From: Intrasporangium_A sp039812505
GTDB taxonomy: Bacteria > Actinomycetota > Actinomycetes > Actinomycetales > Dermatophilaceae
DNA: 18,442 nucleotides
Assembly: GCF_039812505.1 (NCBI RefSeq)
Contig: NZ_JBDIAQ010000067.1
Span: 1-18,442 of the forward strand
Reading direction: 5' to 3'
Below are positions 1 to 7,200 of this stretch, one piece after another. Each line of letters starts with the position of its first letter. Position 1 is the first letter of the stretch. Position numbers and translations under genes: made by a program. Below the pieces are notes generated by a model. That model searched no databases and was not told where the DNA came from. It saw nothing but the letters and a program-made list of their open reading frames with translations.

Positions 1-8
1 ACGGCGAG

Positions 9-1952
9 GTGGACGCGGCGACCGGCACACCGGCCGCCCCGCTGGACGTGGACGCCCTGCACGCGCTGGTGGCCACCCTGGGCGCAACACGCGGCCACGG
101 CCGCTCCGACGCCGAGCTGATCGATCAGCTCGACGCGCTCGAGAAGGTCAAGGCCGCCGCCGCGGCCGCGCAGGCCCGGCTGACCGCGCGGTTCGTGGCC
201 GCCCAGGCCCGCGAGGCCGACCGGCTCGAGCAGCTCGCCCGGGACTGCTCGGACGCGGGCGACTTCGACGGGTGGGTCACCGCCCGGGACGCCGCCCGGG
301 CCCGGCGGCTACCACCCGAGCAGACCAGCGCGGGCAACACGCCGGGCCGCCAGAGCGCCGAGGCAGCCGGTCGCGGCTCCTCGTCGCGGCGGCGGGCGGC
401 GGCGGTCGCGTCGCGGACCGGCGTGTCCGCGCAGGTCGGGCTGGCCCGGCGGGAGTCACCCGCACGCGGGGCGCGGCTGGCCCGGGCGGCGGTGACGCTC
501 GTGCAGGACCTGCCCCACACCCTTTCCGCGCTCGCGGCAGGGCACCTGTGCGAGCGGCGCGCCGAGCTGGTCGTCAAGGCCACCAGCCACCTCTCCCCGC
601 AGCTGCGCGCGATCGTGGACACCGAGGTGATCCAGGCCAACACCCCCGCCCCGGGCGACCCGGCCGGCAGCGGACTGTCCGGGTGGGGCGACCGGGAGGT
701 GCAACGGCGCGTGCGTGCCTGCGCTGACCGCCTGGACCCCGAAGCGGCCGTCGAACGGGCCCGACGCGCACGAGAGGACCGGCGGGTCTCGGTGCGCCCC
801 GTGCCGGACTGCATGGCCCTGGTGGCCGCGCTGCTGCCGGTCGAGATGGCCGTGGCGGTCTACGCCGCGCTGGCGCAGGCCGCTGCGGCCGCCAAGGCCG
901 CCGGCGACCCGCGCTCCCGCGGTCAGGTGATGGCCGACACGCTGCACCAGCGAGTCACCGGACAGGCCACCGCCGAGGATCTGGGCCTGCAAGTGCAGGT
1001 CGTGATCACCGACCGGGCCCTGTTCGACGGCGACGACACCCCGGCGCACGTGCCCGGCTACGGGCCCGTCCCGGCCGGCTGGGTCCGCGACCGGCTCACC
1101 ACCGACCTGCCCGAGCACAGCAACCACCCGGCAACACCCGAGGGCGACGCACCCCAGCCACCGGACCGCCCGTCCCCGACAGACGCGCACCAGCCGCCCG
1201 GGACACACCAGCCCAGCGACACCAACCACCCACCCGGCAGCAGCAACCACCCTCCCGGGACGGGCCAGAGCGCGGCGCAGGACCGCACACACGGGGGCGG
1301 CGCACCAGGCGGGGCGGGCCGGGGCGGCACCCCGAAGCACACGACGCCGGGCCACGCTACGCGGGGCACCAGCGAAGCGGAGGCCCACCGAGCGCCGCAG
1401 CGTCCCCCCGGAGGCGGCCCACCAGACGGCGGAGCGCCCCGAGATGCGACCTCACGCGCGGCCAGGCACTGGCTGCGCCGGCTCTACACCCACCCGGGCA
1501 CCGGCACCCTGGTCGCGATGGACTCCACCGCCCGGCTGTTCCCGGCCGGGCTGCGCCGCTTCCTGATCGCCCGCGACGGGGTGTGCCGCACCCCGTGGTG
1601 CGACGCGCCGATCCGGCACGCCGACCACATCCACCCGCACACCGACGGCGGACCAACCAGCCAGCTCAACGGGCAGGGCCTGTGCATCCGCTGCAACCTG
1701 ACCAAGGACCTACCCGGCTGGCACACCCAGGTCACCGACCCCGGCCCCGCCGCCGGCAGCGACCAGCCGCACACCACACGCATCACCACCCCCACCGGGC
1801 ACAGCTACACCTCCACCGCCCCACCCCTGCTCCCCGCCCACCACGAACACCCCGCCACCACCGGCACTACCACCGCGGTGATCATCGAGCTCCACCGGAC
1901 GCGCTGGCACCACCAGCTCGAATACACCCCCGACCACCACCGCGCCGGCTGA
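9..1952 (+). CDS. DUF222 / HNH endonuclease-domain protein (5' end uncertain)
   Basis: Protein of up to 647 residues with the actinobacterial DUF222 (13E12-repeat) architecture. An alanine/arginine-rich helical N-terminal part runs to about residue 360, followed by a Pro/His/Gly/Thr-rich linker (about 369-480) and a C-terminal HNH domain. The HNH motif is clear: zinc-ribbon cysteines C526, C531, C559 and C562, the Asp-His pair D539-H540, and N554 and N563. In this family HNH domains are metal-dependent nucleases, but the cellular role of DUF222 proteins is not established. These genes are commonly multicopy in actinobacterial genomes. The GTG at 9 is the first available start, but the frame is open to the window edge with no stop upstream, so the true start may lie outside. 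No link to the following peptidase gene is visible; they are separated by 231 bp. Confidence 0.88.
   Translation: MDAATGTPAAPLDVDALHALVATLGATRGHGRSDAELIDQLDALEKVKAAAAAAQARLTARFVAAQAREADRLEQLARDCSDAGDFDGWVTARDAARARRLPPEQTSAGNTPGRQSAEAAGRGSSSRRRAAAVASRTGVSAQVGLARRESPARGARLARAAVTLVQDLPHTLSALAAGHLCERRAELVVKATSHLSPQLRAIVDTEVIQANTPAPGDPAGSGLSGWGDREVQRRVRACADRLDPEAAVERARRAREDRRVSVRPVPDCMALVAALLPVEMAVAVYAALAQAAAAAKAAGDPRSRGQVMADTLHQRVTGQATAEDLGLQVQVVITDRALFDGDDTPAHVPGYGPVPAGWVRDRLTTDLPEHSNHPATPEGDAPQPPDRPSPTDAHQPPGTHQPSDTNHPPGSSNHPPGTGQSAAQDRTHGGGAPGGAGRGGTPKHTTPGHATRGTSEAEAHRAPQRPPGGGPPDGGAPRDATSRAARHWLRRLYTHPGTGTLVAMDSTARLFPAGLRRFLIARDGVCRTPWCDAPIRHADHIHPHTDGGPTSQLNGQGLCIRCNLTKDLPGWHTQVTDPGPAAGSDQPHTTRITTPTGHSYTSTAPPLLPAHHEHPATTGTTTAVIIELHRTRWHHQLEYTPDHHRAG
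1113..1448 (+). repeat. Low-complexity linker with degenerate repeats inside the HNH gene
   Basis: Between the DUF222 part and the HNH domain, residues about 369-480 are almost entirely P, H, T, G, S, Q, D and N. Degenerate units of the type NHPPG / HQPPG / HQPSD recur, and the DNA repeats CAACCACCC with CCCGG following. The reading frame stays open through it. This looks like a flexible linker that grew by slippage or unequal exchange of short C-rich units. Functional meaning is unknown. Confidence 0.6.
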
Positions 1953-2183
1953 ACAGCATCCCCAGCCGACCCACGACCCGCGCAGCACACTGACCGCCAC
2001 CGCCGCGACGGCCCGCCCCGCAACGCCTTTGCCCAACCAGCGCCAGGCCCGTCAACCAACCAGCGTCGGGACGCCGGTGATGCCCAGGATCGCGGCCAGC
2101 CGGACTAACCGCTATGGACGTGGACAATTCGGGCTGCGAGTATGCCGGAGCCACCCGGGACCACTCACTCGATCGGAGACATC

Positions 2184-3497
2184 ATGCCCGACAGCAAGCC
2201 GACGCCGCCTCGCCCGCATCGCGGATCCGTTCGCACCGCGACGACCATCATCGGGATCGCCTGCAGCACAGTGTTGCTCACCAGCGCGATGCCCTCCACG
2301 GCGACCACCGCGACGATCCCGGCCGGGACGGCTGCGCCTTCGGTCAAGCCGGCCTCAGCCTCCCCCGCCATCGGGCAGCCCGGCCGGCTGAACGCGATCA
2401 CCGACGTGCCCGGCGTCCAGGTCGGGCAGGTCCACCAGAGCAACGCCCCGTTCCTCACCGGGACCACGGTGGTCTACACCCCCAGGATGTCGGTCGCGAG
2501 CGTGGACCAGCGCGGTGGAGCCCCGGCCACCAAGGAGACCGACCTGCTCTCACCGGTCAACTCGAACCCGGGCGTCAACGCGATCCAGCTCGGTGGGTCG
2601 AGCATGTACGGCCTGTCGGCGACCGACGGGATCATCCGCTGGCTCGAGGACCGCGGCGAGGGCGTGGGTCTGGGCAGCACCGGCGTCGCGCCGATCGTGC
2701 CCGCGGCCGACATCTACGACCTGGGTCGCGGTGGCGACATCAAGGCTCGCACCACGGCGGAGTGGGGTTGGGTGGCCGCCTCGAGCGCGACCGGCGGCCC
2801 GGTCCGGCAGGGCTCCTACGGCGGGGGCACCGGTGCTCGCGCGGGCGGGCTCAAGGGCGGGGTGGGCACGGCCAGCGTCCACCTCGGCAACGACGTCTAC
2901 GTCGGGGCGATCGTCATCGTCAACTCCGTCGGCTCCACCGTTGACCCGGGCAGCTGCGAGCTGCTCGGCACCCGGCTCGGCGTCGGCGACGAGTTCGCCG
3001 GGCTGCGCAAGCCGCTCGCATCGGAGTGCCGGTCCACGGGCGCCGCCGCTGCACCAGACGACCTGAACACCACCATCGCGGTCGTGGCCACCAACGCGAG
3101 CCTGGAGAAGGCGGCCGCCCAGCGGATGTCGGGCAACGCCCACGACGGGATGGCGCGGGCCATCCGGCCGGTGCACACCCTGTCCGACGGCGACACGGTG
3201 TTCGCCGTCGCGACCGGCTCGGGCACCCCTCTGCGGGTCAACAACCCGGCCGACGGCCGGCAGCTGAGCGCCATCTTCGAGGCGGGCGCCGACACCCTCT
3301 CGCGGGCGATCGCCAAGGCGATGCTCGCGGCGCAGACGGCCGGCGGGACGCGGTCGTACTGCGACACCTATCCCTCGGCGTGCGCCGCGTTCCCCCGGGC
3401 GGGGCAGTGGCGCAGCGAGGGCACCTCGACCGTGATGACCCGCCGGCTGTTCAACGACGCCCGCAGGCACCTGACGGTCGCCCGGCTGCCGCGCTGA
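2184..3497 (+). CDS. Exported P1-family (S58, DmpA/NylC-like) N-terminal-nucleophile peptidase/amidase
   Basis: 437-residue member of the P1/S58 family. These enzymes are made as precursors that self-cleave to expose an N-terminal nucleophile and hydrolyse N-terminal amide or peptide bonds. The expected cleavage site is N295/T296 in a DLNTT context. D335-G-D337 follows exactly 39 residues after T296, the spacing of Thr267 to Asp306/Asp308 in the nylon-oligomer hydrolase NylC. Y178, K224 and N247 sit near the places of its Tyr146, Lys189 and Asn219. The N-terminus has basic residues, then a hydrophobic stretch (about 20-36) and an Ala/Thr/Pro-rich tail, which looks like a Sec signal peptide. 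I chose ATG 2184 because GGAG at 2175-2178 lies 5 nt upstream; an in-frame ATG at 2142 lacks such a site. The gene stands alone and converges on the SDR gene. Substrate unknown: beta-peptides, D-amino-acid amides or amide oligomers are all possible. Confidence 0.88.
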   Translation: MPDSKPTPPRPHRGSVRTATTIIGIACSTVLLTSAMPSTATTATIPAGTAAPSVKPASASPAIGQPGRLNAITDVPGVQVGQVHQSNAPFLTGTTVVYTPRMSVASVDQRGGAPATKETDLLSPVNSNPGVNAIQLGGSSMYGLSATDGIIRWLEDRGEGVGLGSTGVAPIVPAADIYDLGRGGDIKARTTAEWGWVAASSATGGPVRQGSYGGGTGARAGGLKGGVGTASVHLGNDVYVGAIVIVNSVGSTVDPGSCELLGTRLGVGDEFAGLRKPLASECRSTGAAAAPDDLNTTIAVVATNASLEKAAAQRMSGNAHDGMARAIRPVHTLSDGDTVFAVATGSGTPLRVNNPADGRQLSAIFEAGADTLSRAIAKAMLAAQTAGGTRSYCDTYPSACAAFPRAGQWRSEGTSTVMTRRLFNDARRHLTVARLPR

Positions 3498-3498
3498 G

Positions 3499-3514
3499 GA
3501 CCGCGGCCCCGGTC
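3499..3514. terminator. Candidate hairpin between convergent genes
   Basis: Perfect 5-bp inverted repeat GACCG (3499-3503) and CGGTC (3510-3514) with a 6-nt loop, inside the 30-bp gap between the peptidase stop and the SDR stop. There is no T-tract on either side, so it is at best a weak or factor-assisted bidirectional terminator. The placement supports it more than the structure does. Confidence 0.3.
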
Positions 3515-3527
3515 GCGTCGGACCCGG

Positions 3528-4316
3528 TCAGGCCGGTGGGGTGAACCGCCCGTCCACCGCGGTCCATCCCCCGTCGACGAACAGCTGGCTGCCGGTCACG
3601 AAGGAGGAGGCGTCGGAGGCGAGGTAGACGACCGCACCGGCATACTCCTCGGCGTGCGACCAGCGACCGAGTGCGCTCTTGTCGGCGTAGGCCTGCGACC
3701 AGCCGTGATCCGCCCGGATCTGCGCGGTCAGCGGCGTGTCGACGACCCCGGGCGCGATCGCGTTGCAGCGCACCCCCATCGGGCCCAGCTCGGCGGCCGC
3801 CGTGCGCAGCAGCTGGACGAGCCCCGCCTTCGTGGCGGCGTAGACACCCTGTCCGGGCTCGACGGTGACCGAGCGGATCGAGCTGAAGCCGATGATGCTG
3901 CCGCGCCCGCGCCGGGCCATGCCGTCCCCGAAGGCGCGCACCAGGTCGAAGGAGGCGCGCAGGTTGAGCCGGACGACCCGGTCGAACTCCTCGCTCGTGT
4001 AGTCGAGCAGCCGCTTGCGCACGTTGGTCGCAGCCGTGAAGACGAGGACGTCGACCACGCCGAGGTCCACGGCGGCCCGCTCGACCGCCGCCGTGTCGGT
4101 GACGTCGAGCTCGTATGCCGCCATCCCGCCGCCCGCCGCCACCGTGGCCGCCGCGGTGGCGGCGTCGCGATCGGCGCAGACCACCTCGGCGCCGTGCGCG
4201 GCCAGGGCGAGTGCGCTCGCCCGTCCGATCCCGCTGCCGGCGCCCACGACGACGGCGCGCCGGCCGTCGAGGCGGAACAGCCGCTGGTAGTCGAAGGTCG
4301 ACGCCGCCGCGGTCAT
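3528..4316 (-). CDS. SDR-family NAD(P)-dependent oxidoreductase
   Basis: 262-residue classical short-chain dehydrogenase/reductase. The nucleotide-binding glycine motif is G25-A-G-S-G29-I-G31. An acidic D49 at the end of the second strand suggests NAD(H) preference. The catalytic tetrad is N118, S146, Y159 and K163 (YAATK), followed by a PGVVDTP segment and a C-terminal FVDGG motif. The usual NNAG is replaced by T-A-A-T. Such enzymes interconvert alcohols and ketones or aldehydes in the cytoplasm. The ATG overlaps the stop of the upstream aldehyde dehydrogenase gene (ATGA at 4313-4316), so the two are translationally coupled and probably act in sequence, alcohol to aldehyde to acid, or on related hydroxy compounds. 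The overall look is of gluconate-5-dehydrogenase-like SDRs, but the substrate cannot be read from the sequence. Confidence 0.9.
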   Translation of the reverse strand: MTAAASTFDYQRLFRLDGRRAVVVGAGSGIGRASALALAAHGAEVVCADRDAATAAATVAAGGGMAAYELDVTDTAAVERAAVDLGVVDVLVFTAATNVRKRLLDYTSEEFDRVVRLNLRASFDLVRAFGDGMARRGRGSIIGFSSIRSVTVEPGQGVYAATKAGLVQLLRTAAAELGPMGVRCNAIAPGVVDTPLTAQIRADHGWSQAYADKSALGRWSHAEEYAGAVVYLASDASSFVTGSQLFVDGGWTAVDGRFTPPA

Positions 4317-5839
4317 CGCGCCTCCCCGCCGCTGGATGGTACCGGCGCGCCCCGACCCGGCTCCGACGGGCCGGGCCGGTGCCCGCCGGATGCCGGCCGG
4401 ATGATCGCCATCCGGGTCACGGTCAGCTCGTCGATGGCGAACCGCGGGCCCTCCCGGCCGGCTCCCGAGTCCTTGACGCCGCCGTAGGGCATGACGTCGG
4501 AGCGGAACCCGGGCACCTCGTTGACGACCACTCCGCCCGCCTCGATGACGTCGACCGCCCGGAAGGCGGTCTCGAGCGAGGACGTGAAGACACTGGCGTG
4601 CAGGCCGTACCGGGAACGGTTGACCGCGTCGAAGGCGTCCTGCACGGTCGGCACGGACCGGACGGCGACCACGGGGCCGAAGATCTCCTCGTCCCAGGCG
4701 GACTGGCTGTCGGGCACGTCGAGCAGGACCGTGGGGCTCAGCACCCCGTCCTCGACCCCGCCGCCGTGTATGACGCTCGCCCCGGCCGCGACCGCCGACT
4801 CGATCCAGGCCAGGACGCGCTGCGTGGAGCGGGCGTCGATCAGGGCCGCGACCCGGGTCTCCGGTTTGCGTGGGTCGCCGACCACGACCCGGTCCATCCG
4901 TGCCGCGAGCGCGTCCAGGAACCGGTCCCGCACCTGCTGCACCACCACGACGCGCTGCACCGAGATGCAGGCCTGTCCGGAGGCGTAGTACCCGCCTCGC
5001 ACGACGGCGTCGGCGGCCGCGTCGAGGTCCGCGTCGTCGGCCACCACCAGTGCGGAGTTGGAGCCCAGCTCGAGCAGCACCTTCGTCGGCGCGGCATCGC
5101 GGGCGATCGCGTGCCCGACCGCCGCCGACCCGGTGAACGAGACCGCGCCGACCCGGCGGTCGGTGGTCAGGGCCACCCCGACCTCGACCCCGCCCGTCAC
5201 GAGCTGCACGAGGCCGGCGGGGGCGCCGACCTGCGTGAGCGCCGTGCGGACGACGTCCACCAGCCAGAGGGTCGCCAGCGGGGTCTGCGGCGCCGGCTTG
5301 ACCACGACCGGGCAGCCGGCCGCGAGGGCGGGCGCCAGCTTGTGGGCGGCCAGCAGCAACGGGTAGTTGAACCCGGCGATCCCAACGACGATGCCGATCG
5401 GCTTGCGCACCCAGAACCCGATGAGGCCCTCACCACTGGGCAGCAGGTCGAGCGGCACCGTCTCACCGTGCAGCCGGGCCACCTCCTCGGCCGAGACGGC
5501 AAGCGTCAGCAGCGTCCGGTCGACCTCGACGCGACAGTCGACCAGCGGCTTGCCCGTCTCGAGGACGAGCAGCTGCTCGAGCTCGTCGCGCCGCTCGCCG
5601 AGCACCCGGTGGGTCTCGGCCAGCGCCGCCCGACGGGCGTGGGACGGCAGGGCGGCGGCCTGCGCCCGCAGGCCCACGGCATGCGTGATGGCCGCTTCGG
5701 CCAGCTGCGCGGTGCCCACCGGAGCAGAGCCGACCTGTTCCCCGTTGAACGGGAAGGTCACCGGGGCGTGGCGGGGCACGGGCACCCAGTCCGCGCCGAT
5801 CGGCAGGCCCGGGGGATTCGTGGGGTCGTACGCGATCAT
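4313..5839 (-). CDS. Aldehyde dehydrogenase family protein
   Basis: 508-residue NAD(P)-dependent aldehyde dehydrogenase, oxidising an aldehyde to a carboxylate in the cytoplasm. Visible family features are ETGKPL (94-99), catalytic-site N158 in GFNYP, cofactor-binding K181, FTGS (235-238), general base E257, and nucleophile C291 in GQACIS. The 34-residue spacing from E257 to C291 is the family standard. EEIFGPV and PYGGVKDSG follow towards the C-terminus. The architecture resembles the lactaldehyde/phosphonoacetaldehyde/GAPN-like branch more than the long-chain fatty aldehyde branch, judged by eye. The start at 5839 is chosen because GGAAGAGAG precedes it; the open frame extends 60 codons further up with no family similarity. 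The stop overlaps the SDR start. The 112-bp gap upstream carries a hairpin, so the ALDH-SDR pair may be partly uncoupled from the lipid genes. Confidence 0.93.
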   Translation of the reverse strand: MIAYDPTNPPGLPIGADWVPVPRHAPVTFPFNGEQVGSAPVGTAQLAEAAITHAVGLRAQAAALPSHARRAALAETHRVLGERRDELEQLLVLETGKPLVDCRVEVDRTLLTLAVSAEEVARLHGETVPLDLLPSGEGLIGFWVRKPIGIVVGIAGFNYPLLLAAHKLAPALAAGCPVVVKPAPQTPLATLWLVDVVRTALTQVGAPAGLVQLVTGGVEVGVALTTDRRVGAVSFTGSAAVGHAIARDAAPTKVLLELGSNSALVVADDADLDAAADAVVRGGYYASGQACISVQRVVVVQQVRDRFLDALAARMDRVVVGDPRKPETRVAALIDARSTQRVLAWIESAVAAGASVIHGGGVEDGVLSPTVLLDVPDSQSAWDEEIFGPVVAVRSVPTVQDAFDAVNRSRYGLHASVFTSSLETAFRAVDVIEAGGVVVNEVPGFRSDVMPYGGVKDSGAGREGPRFAIDELTVTRMAIIRPASGGHRPGPSEPGRGAPVPSSGGEAR

Positions 5840-5925
5840 GACTCTCTTCCGGGGTGGGTGGTGCCACGGCCTGGCGTCAGGGGTGGCCGGACAGGGGTTC
5901 TCGTGTCGGCGGCAGCCGGTCGCGT

Positions 5926-5950
5926 CGGCTCCGGGCAGACCCGCGAGCCG
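5926..5950 (-). terminator. Strong hairpin directly after the hydrolase stop
   Basis: A 25-nt near-perfect stem-loop. CGGCTC (5926-5931) pairs with GAGCCG (5945-5950), and CGGG (5932-5935) with CCCG (5940-5943). The loop is 4 nt and there is one bulged base at 5944. It begins one nucleotide after the TGA of the alpha/beta hydrolase gene and ends 86 nt before the aldehyde dehydrogenase ATG. No T-tract follows, which is common for actinobacterial terminators. It may terminate, attenuate, or protect the upstream mRNA from 3' decay. Confidence 0.5.
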
Positions 5951-5951
5951 G

Positions 5952-6800
5952 TCATGGCGCCGGGTACAGGTGCCGCAACCGGGTCGGCGCGCGGAACGGC
6001 TGCCAGTGCGCGGGGTCACCGGCGAGGCGGTCCGCCACGACGTACACGGTGGCGGGGTTGTAGGGCATGCCGGTATGGCTCGAGTGCACCTCGACGCTCT
6101 CGTGGGCCTCGGTACCGGGATCCTCGACGCAGGCCCGCCAGGACACCACGCCGTCCGACCGGGAGTAGACCGCCGTCGTCGGCACGTGCTGGGGCAGCGC
6201 GTCCTGGCGGAAGATGTCGAACCGTTCCCGGCTCACGTGCAGGTGCGACAGCGACTGGAACACGCCCGCCAGCCGGCTCTGCCGGTGGTCGACGATCCGG
6301 AACGGGCTGCCGATCGTGACGACGCGCCCGACGTGGTCCGGAACCTGCCGGGCCAGCTCGCGTGCCAGGATGCCGCCCAGGCTGATGCCGACGAGCTGGA
6401 CGCGGCCGTCGTGCCGTTCCGCGCGGGCGGCCTCGGACAGGGCGAGGACCCGGGCGACCAGGCCGTCGAGGATGTGCGCGGTCGGGCCCACGTTGACGCC
6501 CAGGCCCCAGCCGTGGGCGACGTGACCGAGCCCGCCCAGGATCCGCCGCAGCGGCTCGGTGGCCTCGTCGCCGGCCAGGAGCCCCGGCAGCACGAGCACC
6601 GGCTCGCCGGAACCGCGCGGCGGGTCGAGCAGCCGCTGCGAGACCACCAGGGAGAGCCATTCGACCCGGGCCCGGGCGGACTCGAGAGCGAACAGCGACA
6701 GCGGGGGCGGGGCGACCTCGTCGGACCCGGCTGCGCCGTCTCCGCCGCCCGGGGGCCGACTGCGCCCGGTGGTACCGCCCGGGGCGCCTGCCGGGGTCAT
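5952..6800 (-). CDS. Alpha/beta-hydrolase (lipase/esterase-like)
   Basis: 282-residue serine hydrolase. After a Gly/Pro-rich N-terminus (1-33) comes the first strand and oxyanion-side motif VLVLPGLLAGD (about 68-78). The nucleophile elbow is G138-I-S140-L-G142. D216 (SRSDG) and H242 (SSHTG) are the likely acid and base. Spacing and the PGLLAG segment fit bacterial lipase/PGAP1-like triacylglycerol hydrolases. Its ATG overlaps the stop of the small gene upstream (ATGA at 6797-6800), with AGGGAGA as ribosome site. Placed in a row with an acyl-CoA ligase and WS/DGAT, it most likely cleaves stored or incoming esters (inference). No signal peptide is visible, so I expect cytoplasmic or lipid-body action. 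A thioesterase or depolymerase role is also possible. Confidence 0.85.
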   Translation of the reverse strand: MTPAGAPGGTTGRSRPPGGGDGAAGSDEVAPPPLSLFALESARARVEWLSLVVSQRLLDPPRGSGEPVLVLPGLLAGDEATEPLRRILGGLGHVAHGWGLGVNVGPTAHILDGLVARVLALSEAARAERHDGRVQLVGISLGGILARELARQVPDHVGRVVTIGSPFRIVDHRQSRLAGVFQSLSHLHVSRERFDIFRQDALPQHVPTTAVYSRSDGVVSWRACVEDPGTEAHESVEVHSSHTGMPYNPATVYVVADRLAGDPAHWQPFRAPTRLRHLYPAP

Positions 6801-7069
6801 TCTCCCTGCGATGGGGCGCCGGCGGTCACGAGCGCCCGCGCGTACTGGAACTGGGCGTCGGTCACGGTGTCGAGGTAGTCGAAGTGTGCCTTGACCCAGG
6901 CCGTGGGGCTCGGCTGTGGCACTTCGGCACCGCTCTGCCCAGCCACGCCCTCCCAGTACCTCGCGTTCTCCAGGGCCGCCTCGCGCATCTGCGTCAGCGC
7001 GGTGGCCTGTTGCCGGCGTGCCGACTCGAGCAGCTCCAGCTGGTTCCCCTGCGTCGTCGCGTCCGACAT
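6797..7069 (-). CDS. Small helical protein, phasin-like candidate
   Basis: 90-residue acidic protein with no motif that I can assign firmly. It reads as two amphipathic helices, about residues 8-42 (rich in L, Q, A, R, E) and 55-82 (WVKAHFDYLDTVTDAQFQYA region), joined by a Pro/Gly/Ser turn. There are no cysteines, signal peptide or membrane segment. The start at 7069 is well defined by AAGGAGAA seven to eight bases upstream. The gene overlaps the hydrolase start by ATGA. The mRNA leader before it is almost free of U and carries three 14-bp repeats. Size, helix pattern and its position between WS/DGAT and a lipase fit a small lipid- or polyester-granule-coating protein (phasin type), but this is inference from context. 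It could instead be a stabilising partner of the hydrolase. Confidence 0.72.
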   Translation of the reverse strand: MSDATTQGNQLELLESARRQQATALTQMREAALENARYWEGVAGQSGAEVPQPSPTAWVKAHFDYLDTVTDAQFQYARALVTAGAPSQGE

Positions 7070-7092
7070 CCGTTCTCCTTCGTCGTTGTTCC

Positions 7093-7134
7093 GTGTTCGT
7101 CGTTGTGTGTTCGTCGTGCAGTGTTCGTCGTCGT
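7093..7134 (-). repeat. Three tandem 14-bp repeats in the leader of the small gene
   Basis: GTGTTCGTCGT occurs at 7093-7103, 7107-7117 and 7121-7131, exactly 14 bp apart, with a 3-bp variable tail in each unit. A shortened partial copy (TTCGTCGTTGT) sits at 7079-7089. In the sense of the small gene the unit reads ACGACGAACAC. The array makes the stretch from 7134 to the ribosome site almost devoid of U and poor in self-pairing. It may be an unstructured translation-enhancing leader, a protein-binding array, or simple slippage. Confidence 0.8.
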
Positions 7135-7174
7135 GCCCCGACCAGGCCATCATCGGTCACCGCCGGGGCAGGGA

Positions 7175-7200
7175 CGACCGGGGTGTCCACCTACCGGTCG
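7175..7200 (-). terminator. Hairpin spanning the WS/DGAT stop codon
   Basis: CGACCGG (7175-7181) is perfectly complementary to CCGGTCG (7194-7200). Inside it, GGT (7182-7184) can pair with ACC (7189-7191) around a 4-nt loop, with two bulged bases at 7192-7193. The TAG stop of the WS/DGAT gene lies within the structure. It lies at the start of the 121-nt gap before the small gene and lacks a T-tract. Partial terminator, attenuator or mRNA-processing/stability element are all possible. Confidence 0.45.

Noticed and set aside
9..1952. HNH gene as part of a mobile intron, phage or defence island
   Set aside because: No integrase, terminase, intron or inverted repeats nearby; DUF222/HNH genes are ordinary chromosomal multicopy genes in actinobacteria.
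2142..2183. Earlier ATG for the P1 peptidase
   Set aside because: Would add 14 residues before the basic signal-peptide start and lacks a Shine-Dalgarno, whereas ATG 2184 has GGAG five bases upstream.
1953..2183. Gene remnant or RNA gene in the gap before the peptidase
   Set aside because: A short minus-strand frame with a hydrophobic stretch is visible near 2050-2110, but nothing identifies it and no promoter, tRNA fold or terminator is convincing.
4115..6319. Long plus-strand open frame opposite SDR, ALDH and hydrolase
   Set aside because: Same shadow pattern; crosses three well-supported minus-strand genes and has no recognisable family.
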